Origin: Bacteroidota bacterium
Lineage (GTDB): Bacteria; Bacteroidota; Bacteroidia; Bacteroidales; JAKIYJ01
DNA length: 7,308 nucleotides
Assembly (NCBI GenBank): GCA_022708585.1
Contig: JAKIYJ010000070.1
Location: 1-7,308 of the forward strand
Direction of reading: 5' to 3'
Within the stretch, counting starts at the first letter, position 1, and each line of letters begins with the position of its first letter. The notes beneath the pieces were generated by a model, which was not told the origin of the DNA, ran no database searches, and saw only the letters and a program-made list of their open reading frames with translations. This document shows, one piece after another, positions 1 through 5,993 of the stretch. Both the position numbers and the translations under genes were made by a program.

Positions 1-552
1 TGCTACAGTTGGATAAGGGGGTTTGTTACGAGGTTCTCCTCTTTTACCTTCAATAGATTCAAACAAAGCTGATTCTTCGCCACAAATATATGCACCGCTT
101 CCCTTTCTGATTTCAATTTGGAAGTTGTGACCTAATTTTTCAGCATATTCATGATAAATATCAAGTTCTTTGTAAAGAGATGGTAATAAGAATGTATATT
201 CACCTCTAAGGTACAGGTATCCTTTTTTAGCGCCAATAGCTTTGCCGCAAATAGCCATACCTGAGAAGACTTTGCGAGGGACTTTATCAAGGATTTCACG
301 GTCTTTGAAAGTACCGGGTTCACCTTCATCGGCATTACATATTACAAATTTTTCATCAGCGTCTTGATTTTTAGTATATTTCCATTTAAGGCCTGTAGGG
401 AAACCGGCTCCACCACGTCCTTTCAAGCCAGAATCCAGAATTTCATTAATAATTTCATCAGGGGACATTTTAAGGCATTTTTCTAAAACCTTATATTTTT
501 CGGTAGGATATTCACCGAAAATCAAATCAACTTTTCTCAATTTATTTTCCAT
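1..552 (-). CDS. nuoF: NADH dehydrogenase (NuoF-like) FMN/NADH-binding subunit, 3' end cut by window edge
   Basis: The first 184 codons are visible, from the ATG at 550-552 down to base 1; the rest lies outside the window. The family oxidises NADH with FMN and passes electrons to Fe-S clusters in complex I or in soluble NAD-linked hydrogenases and formate dehydrogenases. Visible signatures are GRGGAGFPTG (residues 45-54, nucleotide/FMN loop), CNADEGEPGTFKDR (72-85), GAYICGEESAL (153-163) and EGKRGEPR (168-175). The acidic residues around GEES are retained, as expected for NADH use. The cysteine motif for the N3-type 4Fe-4S cluster would lie beyond the edge and cannot be checked. The N-terminus is short (44 residues before the glycine loop), with no thioredoxin-like 2Fe-2S domain like the one fused to HydB-type subunits. 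It follows nuoE on the same strand after 36 bases, so the two are very likely cotranscribed. The complex it belongs to cannot be fixed from this fragment. Confidence 0.95.
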   Translation of the reverse strand, partial: MENKLRKVDLIFGEYPTEKYKVLEKCLKMSPDEIINEILDSGLKGRGGAGFPTGLKWKYTKNQDADEKFVICNADEGEPGTFKDREILDKVPRKVFSGMAICGKAIGAKKGYLYLRGEYTFLLPSLYKELDIYHEYAEKLGHNFQIEIRKGSGAYICGEESALFESIEGKRGEPRNKPPYPTVA

Positions 553-588
553 ATCAAATAATATTTAATAAAAAATATATATAATAAT

Positions 589-1059
589 TCATTTAGTAGT
601 TTTGATGTATGAGTTAATAATTTCAACTGCTTTATCAGGAGTAAGTTCAGGATAAACCTCATTATTAACCAGCATAACGGGACCCTTATGACACCATCCG
701 AGGCAATTAGCGGTGAGCAAAGTGAACTCATTGTCGTGTGTAGTTTCACCTACTTTGATATTAAGTAACTTTTCAAGAGTTTTTATAATTTCATCTTTAC
801 CTTTCATATGGCAAGTAATGGTTTTACAAACTCTGATAATATTTTTACCACGTGGTATGGTATCCAGAAAAGTATAAAAGGATGCAGTACCGTATACTTC
901 TGCAGCTGAAAGATCAAGTTCTTTAGCAATACTAATCATTGCTTCTTCTGAAAGGTAACTTTCCTTTTCAACAATTCCTTGCAATACCGGCAATAAACTA
1001 TCCCTATTTTTACCATACTTTTCTGTCAATTCTTTAACTAAAATTTCTGTATTTGACAT
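589..1059 (-). CDS. nuoE: NADH dehydrogenase (NuoE-like) thioredoxin-fold 2Fe-2S subunit
   Basis: This 156-residue protein has the usual length of the 24-kDa/NuoE family. It carries one 2Fe-2S cluster and partners NuoF in NADH oxidation in the cytoplasm. The N-terminal part is a helical bundle (about 5-65, with LLPVLQGI and the YGTASFYTF segment). The C-terminal thioredoxin-like domain holds the four cluster ligands as C78-x4-C83 (VCKTITC) and C119-x3-C123 (CLGWC). The ATG at 1057-1059 gives the expected N-terminus. It is the first gene of its unit: upstream lies a 362-base AT-rich gap with no nuoD or other complex I gene. A putative -7 box lies about 65 bases upstream. A leading nuoE followed directly by nuoF is common for soluble NAD-linked modules such as HydCB/HndAC types, but a split complex I operon is equally possible from what is visible. 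Confidence 0.95.
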   Translation of the reverse strand: MSNTEILVKELTEKYGKNRDSLLPVLQGIVEKESYLSEEAMISIAKELDLSAAEVYGTASFYTFLDTIPRGKNIIRVCKTITCHMKGKDEIIKTLEKLLNIKVGETTHDNEFTLLTANCLGWCHKGPVMLVNNEVYPELTPDKAVEIINSYIKTTK

Positions 1060-1124
1060 AATTATAAAATTTTTATTAATTAAAATTAAATAAGTTAACT
1101 GTTAATCATTTCACAATTAATTGC

Positions 1125-1132
1125 CAAAAATA
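1125..1132 (-). promoter_or_regulatory. Putative Bacteroidota -7 box for nuoEF
   Basis: On the minus strand this reads TATTTTTG, matching the TAnnTTTG -7 consensus known for the Bacteroidota primary sigma factor. It lies 65 bases before the nuoE start codon. No good TTG -33 element is visible at the usual distance, and in sequence this AT-rich a match can occur by chance. Confidence 0.4.
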
Positions 1133-1212
1133 TAAATATTTTATATACTTTTAAAACATTTCTATAAATTTTATAATTTATAAAAAGTCTAAATAATTTT
1201 AAAAACATAATT

Positions 1213-1353
1213 GGATATGCTTAGAAAAATTTATAATTTTTATTATAATTAAATTTGTATATATATTTTTTGCATTAATTTATCTATGTTATTAATTAAT
1301 TTATCTTGATAAAAAAACAATTCATAATAAAAATGACTTTTCGGAGTGGGTTC
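1213..1353 (+). repeat. Copy A of a ~140-bp AT-rich dispersed repeat with terminal inverted repeats (MITE-like)
   Basis: This stretch aligns with 3662-3798 in the same orientation over its whole length, with about 4 bases of net indel. It shares the exact 15-mer ATTATAATTAAATTT (1242-1256 here, 3691-3705 in copy B) and a common right end, ACTTTTCGGAGTGGGTTC here against ATTTTTCAGAGTAGATTC in copy B. Its right end is nearly the inverse of copy B's left end (CTACTCCGAAAAGTC). Its own left end (from 1213, GGATATGCTTAGAAAAATTT) is decayed but still aligns without gaps to copy B's left end. It contains no coding frame. It lies just upstream of the tRNA-Met promoter. A small non-autonomous transposable element is the likeliest reading. 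Confidence 0.6.
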
Positions 1354-1403
1354 AAAAATGCAAAACAAATTTTTCATCTATGTATTAATTAAAAATTATT
1401 ATA

Positions 1404-1411
1404 TACATTTG
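1404..1411 (+). promoter_or_regulatory. Putative -7 box for tRNA-Met
   Basis: TACATTTG matches the Bacteroidota -7 consensus TAnnTTTG exactly. It ends 10 bases before the first base of the tRNA, which would place the transcript start a few bases ahead of the mature 5' end, as expected for a tRNA gene. A clear TTG -33 element is not seen. Confidence 0.6.
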
Positions 1412-1421
1412 CACTATAAAT

Positions 1422-1495
1422 GGCGAGATAGCTCAGGTGGTCAGAGCGTCGGATTCATAACCCGAAGGTCCCGAGTTCAATTCTCGGTCTCGCTA
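1422..1495 (+). tRNA. tRNA-Met (anticodon CAU), elongator type
   Basis: A full cloverleaf folds. Acceptor 1422-1428 pairs with 1488-1494 with a G1-U72 wobble, and the discriminator is A1495. D-stem GCTC/GAGC is at 1431-1434/1444-1447. Anticodon stem is 1449-1453/1461-1465 with loop TTCATAA and anticodon CAT at 1456-1458. T-stem CCGAG/CTCGG is at 1471-1475/1483-1487 with loop TTCAATT. The innermost anticodon-stem pair is an A-C mismatch. The paired 1-72 position and the lack of three G-C pairs in the anticodon stem argue against initiator tRNA. A CAU anticodon could also be tRNA-Ile2 read after lysidine modification; overall Met elongator fits better. The 3' CCA is not encoded (A is followed by CAA). 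Confidence 0.95.
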
Positions 1496-1582
1496 CAATG
1501 ATGAAATCTTTTAATAATAATTTTTAATCTTTGTTTAATAAGTGTTACAGTTTACAATTTTTTTAACCAAGTTATTAATAAA

Positions 1583-2086
1583 ATGCGGATTAGATTACTA
1601 TTTTTCTCTCTAATATTTTTTTTTCATTTTTATTCATATTCACAGAATCCATTAAATAAGGGGGAATCGCAATTCGATGCAGGTGTAGGTTTATCTGGTG
1701 AGGGAATTCCTGTATATATTGGCTATGATTACTCAATACATCGTGATATAACTATTGGAGGTGAAATAAGTGGCAGAACATTCAGAGAACACTACAAGTT
1801 AGTTTATTATAGGCACAATGTGATAGGTATTATCGGAAATGCCAATTATCATTTTAACAATTTGCTCGAAATTGATTCTGAATGGGATACTTACGCAGGA
1901 ATTAACCTTGGTTTTTATTATTGGGATTTGCCAGATTTATATCCTGGAGATTATAGTTCAGGGGTAGGTCTTGGCTTACAAATAGGTGGCAGATATTATT
2001 TTTCTGATAATATAGGGTTAAACCTTGAATTTAGCGGTGGTAATATTTTTTCGGGTGGCAAGTTTGGAGTAAGTATTAAATTTTAA
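1583..2086 (+). CDS. Small secreted outer-membrane beta-barrel-like protein
   Basis: This 167-residue protein has an N-terminal signal peptide (MRIRLLFFSL then an aromatic-rich hydrophobic stretch, likely cleaved after about residue 20, leaving Q21). The mature part is rich in Gly, Tyr and alternating hydrophobic residues, as in membrane beta-strands: FDAGVGLSGEGIPVYIGYDY (31-50), ITIGGEISG (56-64), HNVIGIIGNANYHF (78-91), TYAGINLGFYYW (103-114), and SSGVGLGLQIGGRYYFSDNI (125-144). It ends in FGVSIKF, with the C-terminal Phe typical of outer-membrane barrels. The size and closing GGRYYFSDNIGLNLEF pattern resemble 8-stranded OmpW/OmpX-like or Bacteroidota 'outer membrane beta-barrel domain' proteins. 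No specific function can be given. It starts 87 bases after tRNA-Met and ends 26 bases before gmhA, so it may share a transcript with gmhA-hddC, but nothing ties it to heptose synthesis. Confidence 0.85.
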   Translation: MRIRLLFFSLIFFFHFYSYSQNPLNKGESQFDAGVGLSGEGIPVYIGYDYSIHRDITIGGEISGRTFREHYKLVYYRHNVIGIIGNANYHFNNLLEIDSEWDTYAGINLGFYYWDLPDLYPGDYSSGVGLGLQIGGRYYFSDNIGLNLEFSGGNIFSGGKFGVSIKF

Positions 2087-2112
2087 TTTTCATCACAAAT
2101 TCATAATTTATT

Positions 2113-2703
2113 ATGAACTATATACGTATTAAAGATGCCATTCAGCAATCAATAAATCTTAAAACTGAAATACTCACTAATGAATCATATCTTGAGATTA
2201 TTTCTTCAATAGTCGAAGTAATAATAAAAACTTTCAAGGGGGGTGGCAAGGTTTTATTTTGTGGTAATGGTGGCAGTGCTGCTGATGCGCAGCATCTTGC
2301 AGCTGAGCTGTCTGGTAAATTTTATTTTGACCGTCCTCCTTTGCCATCTGAAGCCTTACATGTTAACACCTCTTTTTTAACTGCTGTTGCCAATGATTAT
2401 TCCTTTGAACAGGTTTATTCAAGGATGATAAAAGCAATTGGCAATAAAGGAGACGTGCTAATTGGCATTTCTACTTCAGGTAATTCTGTTAACATTATCA
2501 ATGCCTTAATAACTGCCAGAGAGAAAAACATGATAACTATTGGCTTTACAGGCGAAACGGGAGGCGAAATGAAAAATTTATGTAATTATATTATTTGTGT
2601 TCCATCTCTTGATACTCCTCGCATCCAGGAAGTTCATATAATGATTGGACATATAATTTGCGAACTTACCGAAAAAGCATTGTTTGGCAATATCAATCAC
2701 TGA
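2113..2703 (+). CDS. gmhA: Sedoheptulose-7-phosphate isomerase (phosphoheptose isomerase)
   Basis: This 196-residue cytoplasmic enzyme has a single SIS (sugar isomerase) domain and converts sedoheptulose 7-phosphate to D-glycero-D-manno-heptose 7-phosphate, the first step to activated heptose for lipopolysaccharide, S-layer or capsule glycans. The SIS phosphate-binding motif CGNGGSAADAQH is at 50-61, and a second Ser/Thr-rich sugar-phosphate loop STSGNS is at 120-125. The zinc-site and catalytic residues known from E. coli GmhA (H61, E65, Q172, H180) are all present at the same numbers. AVANDYSFEQVYSR (91-104) and DTPRIQEVHIMIGH (167-180) are strong family signatures. Length matches the family (about 190-200). 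Its stop is followed after only 4 bases by the hddC ATG, so the two are translated from one message. The family pair predicts GDP-heptose synthesis. Confidence 0.97.
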   Translation: MNYIRIKDAIQQSINLKTEILTNESYLEIISSIVEVIIKTFKGGGKVLFCGNGGSAADAQHLAAELSGKFYFDRPPLPSEALHVNTSFLTAVANDYSFEQVYSRMIKAIGNKGDVLIGISTSGNSVNIINALITAREKNMITIGFTGETGGEMKNLCNYIICVPSLDTPRIQEVHIMIGHIICELTEKALFGNINH

Positions 2704-2707
2704 TACA

Positions 2708-3427
2708 ATGTCTGAAATAAGAGAAGCCATAATTTTAGCCGGTGGTTTAGGTACGAGAATAAGTAATATCTTACCTGATTTGCCTAAATGTATGGCTCCC
2801 ATAAATGACAAACCTTTTCTGGAATATTTACTCGAATACCTTATCAAAGAAAATATAACAAGAGTAATACTTTCGGTGGGTTATAAACATGAGATTATTG
2901 TAAATCATTTTGGTGAAAATTATAAAAACCTTGAAATTGTATATGCAATAGAAACAGAACCTCTTGGGACAGGAGGTGCTATTGCTTTTGCTTCACAACT
3001 AACTATTAATAACAACTTTTTTGTACTTAATGGAGATACCTTTTTCACTGCCAATCTTGATGAACTGGAAAAATTTCATTTTAAAAAAAAATCAAATATC
3101 AGTATTATTGTCCGTCAAATCAACGATAAATTACGTTATGGAACTGTAATAACAGATGATAATTATAGAATTATAGGGTTTAAAGAAAAACAAATAAATA
3201 ATGATAATATATATATTAATGGTGGTATATATATGATAAATAAAAATATATTTTCAATTGTAAATCTTGATAAAAAGTTTTCCTTTGAAAAAGATTTACT
3301 CGAAAAATATTACTCATCAATTCCCTTTTATGCATTAGATTCGAAAGCTTATTTTATTGATATTGGTATACCCGAAGATTATGAAAAAGCAATAAACGAA
3401 ATACCTTTATATATAAAACTCAAATAA
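2708..3427 (+). CDS. hddC: D-glycero-alpha-D-manno-heptose-1-phosphate guanylyltransferase-like nucleotidyltransferase
   Basis: This 239-residue sugar-phosphate nucleotidyltransferase (GT-A-like Rossmann fold) activates a sugar 1-phosphate with an NTP. N-terminal LAGGLGTR (10-17) binds the nucleotide phosphates and LPKCMAP (25-31) carries the catalytic Lys27. ETEPLGTGGA (82-91) contacts the base and sugar. NGD (108-110) and Asp218 in DIGIPEDY (218-225) are the expected metal ligands. FKEK (158-161) and NGGIYMI (171-177) complete the family pattern. The PKCMAPINDKPFLEYLLEYL-type N-terminus and the preceding gmhA point to HddC (GTP, heptose 1-phosphate). Glucose- or mannose-specific relatives share the motifs, so specificity is inferred from context. 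A TTG at 2684 would add eight residues overlapping gmhA. I prefer the ATG at 2708, four bases after the gmhA stop, because the conserved domain begins right there. The anomeric kinase HddA and phosphatase GmhB are not in the window. Confidence 0.88.
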   Translation: MSEIREAIILAGGLGTRISNILPDLPKCMAPINDKPFLEYLLEYLIKENITRVILSVGYKHEIIVNHFGENYKNLEIVYAIETEPLGTGGAIAFASQLTINNNFFVLNGDTFFTANLDELEKFHFKKKSNISIIVRQINDKLRYGTVITDDNYRIIGFKEKQINNDNIYINGGIYMINKNIFSIVNLDKKFSFEKDLLEKYYSSIPFYALDSKAYFIDIGIPEDYEKAINEIPLYIKLK

Positions 3428-3431
3428 CTTT

Positions 3432-3594
3432 AATAATTAGTGTCTGTCCATAAAGTAAAGTCAAGAGTTTGTTTCAGAATGTTCGAGTTCGAGGTTTCGA
3501 TAGCCTGAAAATCGGGGGTGTACTAAAATACATAACTGATTTGAAGGATGAGAATAACGATGAAATCGGACATTATGGACAAATTCTAATTATT
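3432..3594. repeat. 163-bp inverted-repeat-bounded element, higher GC (possible MITE or IS remnant)
   Basis: The ends are 25-base inverted repeats matching at 21 positions: the left arm 3432-3456 contains AATAATTAG and then TGTCCATAA, and the inverse of the right arm 3570-3594 contains the same two blocks in the same order and spacing. The interior is unlike its surroundings: by hand count 3481-3580 is about 40% G+C, whereas 3681-3780 is about 11%. It begins 5 bases after the hddC stop and lies between two converging genes. TGTCTGTCCATAAAGT looks like an insertion-sequence end, but no transposase frame is present. A long transcribed hairpin is less likely, as the arms are 113 bases apart. Confidence 0.5.
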
Positions 3595-3636
3595 GCAGTT
3601 GAAGGGCATACAATTATTAAGAAAATATTAGCGTAA
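3454..3636 (+). other. 60-codon open frame without a normal start; possible gene remnant
   Basis: A frame open from just after a TAA (3451-3453) to the TAA at 3634-3636 reads through the higher-GC element and 40 bases beyond it. It has no in-frame ATG; a TTG at 3469 is the only plausible early start. The product includes GFDSLKIGGVLKYITDLKDE and a hydrophobic tail (QILIIAV, then IIKKILA). I do not recognise it. It could be the 3' remnant of a transposon or accessory gene, or simply chance openness in a stretch of higher GC. It overlaps the right inverted repeat, so the frame and the element cannot both be intact independent units. Confidence 0.15.
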
Positions 3637-3661
3637 ATAAACTTCAAAAAATCTATTTATT

Positions 3662-3798
3662 AAGTCTACTCCGAAAAGTCTATAAATCAAATTATAATTA
3701 AATTTATCTATATTTTTAATAAATTAATCTATGAAATTAATTAATTAATTATATCAAAAAAGCAACTCGAAATAAAAAAGATTTTTCAGAGTAGATTC
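3662..3798 (+). repeat. Copy B of the AT-rich dispersed repeat, with clear terminal inverted repeats (MITE-like)
   Basis: This is a 137-bp element whose ends are inverted repeats. The left end 3662-3681 reads AAGTCTACTCCGAAAAGTCT, and the inverse of the right end 3779-3798 reads GAATCTACTCTGAAAAATCT (16 of 20 identical). It aligns end to end with copy A at 1213-1353, sharing ATTATAATTAAATTT at the same distance from the left end. The interior is almost pure A/T with no coding frame. Bases 3797-3798 of its right end form part of the TGA stop codon of the radical SAM gene on the minus strand. No convincing target-site duplication is visible. It may act as a bidirectional transcription end between the converging genes, but no standard hairpin plus U-tract is evident. 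Confidence 0.65.
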
Positions 3799-5239
3799 AT
3801 TTCTTGCTATTTTTATATTTTTCTTTTAATTCTTTCCAAACAGGCGAAGTTAAGGTTTCTAATTCTTCATCAAATTTTATCATCATTTTATAGTAATCTT
3901 CTGAAGTAATTGCTTTTTGTGTATCTTCATTTTCAGGTTTAATCTGATTATTAGCAATAATTTCATAAAAATTCTTGTAATGATCTCTATAAAAACAAGG
4001 AGCTAAAAGATTTTCAGGATCTAATTTATCTCCTATATATTTTTTTTGCCATTCTCTTCCTTTAACAAATAAAGGAGCAAATAAGGCATCTGTAAGAGAT
4101 TTGCCTGAGTCATATAATGTATTAATGTTATCATGATAATAAGGTATAAAAACGCACGGCATAATATTCCCATCCCAGTTAATATAAATATAACCACCAT
4201 TACCTCCACAAGATATACATCCATTAGTCATAGGAGCACTGTTCCAGAAATCTGCAATAAAATATTCTTTTTTGATTAACAATCTATCCTGCATTTTATG
4301 TAATTTAAGTCTTTGTTCGGGTGTAATCATCAAACTTTCGGAAAAATCTCTCCCAATAGGCATATATTGAAATACCCACATATACGTAATGCCAAATTCA
4401 TTAAAATAATAATCATACAAGGATTCATCAAGTAAAACATCAATATTTTCAGAAGTAGCAGTAACTGATATTCCAAAAGGTATTCCTTTTGAAACGAGGT
4501 TGTCTCTTGCCTTTAATATTTTTTGGTATATACCTTTACCTCTTCTTGCATCAGTTTGTTTTTCATAGCCTTCAACAGAAATAGCGGGCGTAATATTTCC
4601 AAGACTCAACATACGTGATGCAACATCTTCGTTTATTAACGTTCCATTAGTGTACATCAAAAAGTAACAATCATTCCATTTTTCAACTAAATCAAGAATG
4701 CCTTTGTTTTCACTTTTGTAAAGCAAAGGTTCACCACCCGATATCACAAAAAATCTCATTCCAATGTTGGTATAAGCATCTTCTATCACTTTGTTAAGCA
4801 AATTCCAGTTCAATGATATATCAGTAGTTGGTGAAGATGCCGCATAACATCCTGTACATTTGAGATTACATTTTTTAGTTGGTGATACGGTTATAAAGCT
4901 TGGAGGTACCATATCATATTTTTCTTGAAACTTTCTTCTGGTTTCATCAGATGTAGCATTTTTAAGCAAAACAGGATTTAGAAATGAGTCTATGATTCTT
5001 TTTGCTATATATGATGATATATTGCCCTTATCTACATTTCTAATAAAAGATTTATACATTGACCATAAAGCATAAAACTCATACTGCTTAACAACTTTCG
5101 ACATTTCATATTCATCATATATAGTTTTCCCCTTTATGTATTTTTTTAATTTAGATTCAAGTATATTTCTGGAAATTTTATTTTTAGACAAAGAATCTAT
5201 GATTTTGGGGATTTCATTGTTTAAATTTTTAATTTTCAT
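3797..5239 (-). CDS. Radical SAM protein with SPASM-like C-terminal cysteines, substrate unknown
   Basis: This is a 480-residue cytoplasmic enzyme. Residues 1-110 are a predicted helical, Lys-rich domain with no motif I recognise. The radical SAM core (about 115-330) has the 4Fe-4S/SAM motif C124-x3-C128-x2-C131 (CNLKCTGC), the SAM-binding GGEP at 168-171, and the strand MYTNGTLI (195-202). Beyond the core, C341 and C344 (CISC), C362 (MPC after YINWDGN) and C415 (APCF) suggest one auxiliary Fe-S cluster of the SPASM/twitch kind, seen in peptide-maturing and other radical SAM enzymes. A charged helical tail follows (435-480). No precursor peptide gene is visible next to it. It follows a tetR gene after 56 bases with no promoter box between, so it is probably the regulator's main target and cotranscribed. 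The last codons and the TGA stop run into the end of a mobile repeat, so the C-terminus may have been altered. Confidence 0.9.
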   Translation of the reverse strand: MKIKNLNNEIPKIIDSLSKNKISRNILESKLKKYIKGKTIYDEYEMSKVVKQYEFYALWSMYKSFIRNVDKGNISSYIAKRIIDSFLNPVLLKNATSDETRRKFQEKYDMVPPSFITVSPTKKCNLKCTGCYAASSPTTDISLNWNLLNKVIEDAYTNIGMRFFVISGGEPLLYKSENKGILDLVEKWNDCYFLMYTNGTLINEDVASRMLSLGNITPAISVEGYEKQTDARRGKGIYQKILKARDNLVSKGIPFGISVTATSENIDVLLDESLYDYYFNEFGITYMWVFQYMPIGRDFSESLMITPEQRLKLHKMQDRLLIKKEYFIADFWNSAPMTNGCISCGGNGGYIYINWDGNIMPCVFIPYYHDNINTLYDSGKSLTDALFAPLFVKGREWQKKYIGDKLDPENLLAPCFYRDHYKNFYEIIANNQIKPENEDTQKAITSEDYYKMMIKFDEELETLTSPVWKELKEKYKNSKK

Positions 5240-5295
5240 AACTATATTATTTGATTAGTATATAATTTTTTATTTTTATTCATTTGTAAAAAAAA

Positions 5296-5877
5296 TTATT
5301 TAGACAGCCCTTTTGTCAATATATTTATAGTTCTATTGAAAGGCAATAAAAATTTTTTATATTTACCTTGAACAAAAAAAGGTATTTCAAGACCTTTTAG
5401 TAACATAACTATCATATCCAGTAAAGAATTAACATCATTATCAATAACAAATTCCCCTGAATTGATACCCTGAAGAATAACCTTTCTTAAATTTTCTTTT
5501 TCCCATATCTCCAAATCATTTCTAAGATCATCGACAAAATGAAATCTTTCAAAAAAATCAGCTTCTAACATCACCTGATATGTTGTTGCTAAATATAAAT
5601 TCTCCATCCTTTTCTTAAAATACTGTTCCAATTTTTCAGATGCACTGAAATCGGAATTGTTAACTATTACTTCTAATTTTTTTTTAAAATTATCTATTTC
5701 CTTTGATATTACCTCTTTAAATAAATCTTCTTTACTTGCGAAATGATAGTATAAAGATCCTTTAGCTTTATGAGCAATTTTAGCTATTGCATTCATAGAG
5801 GTTTTATGAAAGCCATAACGACTAAATTGCTGATTTGCAACAGTAAGTATAGAATTCTTTGTAAGGTCAGTATTCAT
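5296..5877 (-). CDS. TetR/AcrR-family transcriptional regulator
   Basis: This 193-residue protein has the usual TetR length. The N-terminal DNA-binding domain (about 5-55) shows the family pattern ILTVANQQFSRYGFHKTSMN, then helix-turn-helix IAKIAHKAKGSLYYHF (31-46) and the closing SKEDLFKEV (48-56). The C-terminal helical region (about 60-190) would form the dimer and ligand pocket; its ligand cannot be predicted. It is the upstream gene of a pair with the radical SAM enzyme, so it likely represses its own operon in response to a small molecule related to that enzyme's substrate or product. A -7 box (inverse of CAAAGGTA, 5908-5915) lies 30 bases before the start. A palindrome at 5994-6019 in the divergent gap is the best visible operator candidate, though it is rather far upstream. 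Confidence 0.93.
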   Translation of the reverse strand: MNTDLTKNSILTVANQQFSRYGFHKTSMNAIAKIAHKAKGSLYYHFASKEDLFKEVISKEIDNFKKKLEVIVNNSDFSASEKLEQYFKKRMENLYLATTYQVMLEADFFERFHFVDDLRNDLEIWEKENLRKVILQGINSGEFVIDNDVNSLLDMIVMLLKGLEIPFFVQGKYKKFLLPFNRTINILTKGLSK

Positions 5878-5907
5878 AGTTTTTTATACTAAAAATGTTT
5901 TTGAGTA

Positions 5908-5915
5908 CAAAGGTA
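5908..5915 (-). promoter_or_regulatory. Putative promoter of the tetR-radical SAM unit
   Basis: On the minus strand this reads TACCTTTG, an exact match to the Bacteroidota -7 consensus TAnnTTTG, 30 bases before the tetR ATG. A TTG (inverse of CAA at 5933-5935) lies 17 bases further upstream, close to the usual 19-base spacing of the -33 element. Confidence 0.6.
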
Positions 5916-5993
5916 AAATATTTTTTAATAATCAATCATTCTTTTATTTAATATATTTTTTTTTAATTTTTATTAATTTGCTTGTCTCTGAAA

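Larger units (their letters stand above)
1060..1421. other. Gene-free AT-rich stretch between divergent nuoE and tRNA-Met
   Basis: No frame here looks coding on either strand. It holds a putative nuoE promoter (near 1125-1132, minus strand), copy A of the 141-bp dispersed repeat (1213-1353) and the tRNA promoter (near 1404-1411). About 80 bases between the nuoE promoter and the repeat are plain A/T-rich sequence in which I see nothing specific. Confidence 0.7.

Noticed and set aside
132..335. Minus-strand open frame of 67 codons
   Set aside because: It lies inside nuoF in another frame on the same strand, and its product shows no family features.
1250..1257. TAAATTTG, a -7-like match inside repeat copy A
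   Set aside because: The equivalent place in copy B lacks the final G, no gene starts suitably downstream, and such matches are frequent in A/T-rich sequence.
1060..1421. Possible CRISPR or tandem repeat array in the A/T-rich gap
   Set aside because: No regularly spaced repeat units are present; the only repeat relation is with 3662-3798.
2684..2707. Upstream TTG start for hddC
   Set aside because: It would overlap gmhA by 20 bases and add eight unconserved residues; the ATG at 2708 sits right before the conserved domain and four bases after the gmhA stop.
2578..2847. Minus-strand open frame of 89 codons across the gmhA/hddC junction
   Set aside because: It is antisense to two well-supported genes and its product has no recognisable pattern.
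4033..4224. Minus-strand open frame of 63 codons as a precursor peptide for the radical SAM enzyme
   Set aside because: It lies wholly inside the radical SAM gene in another frame, and its start and composition are explained by the overlapping gene.
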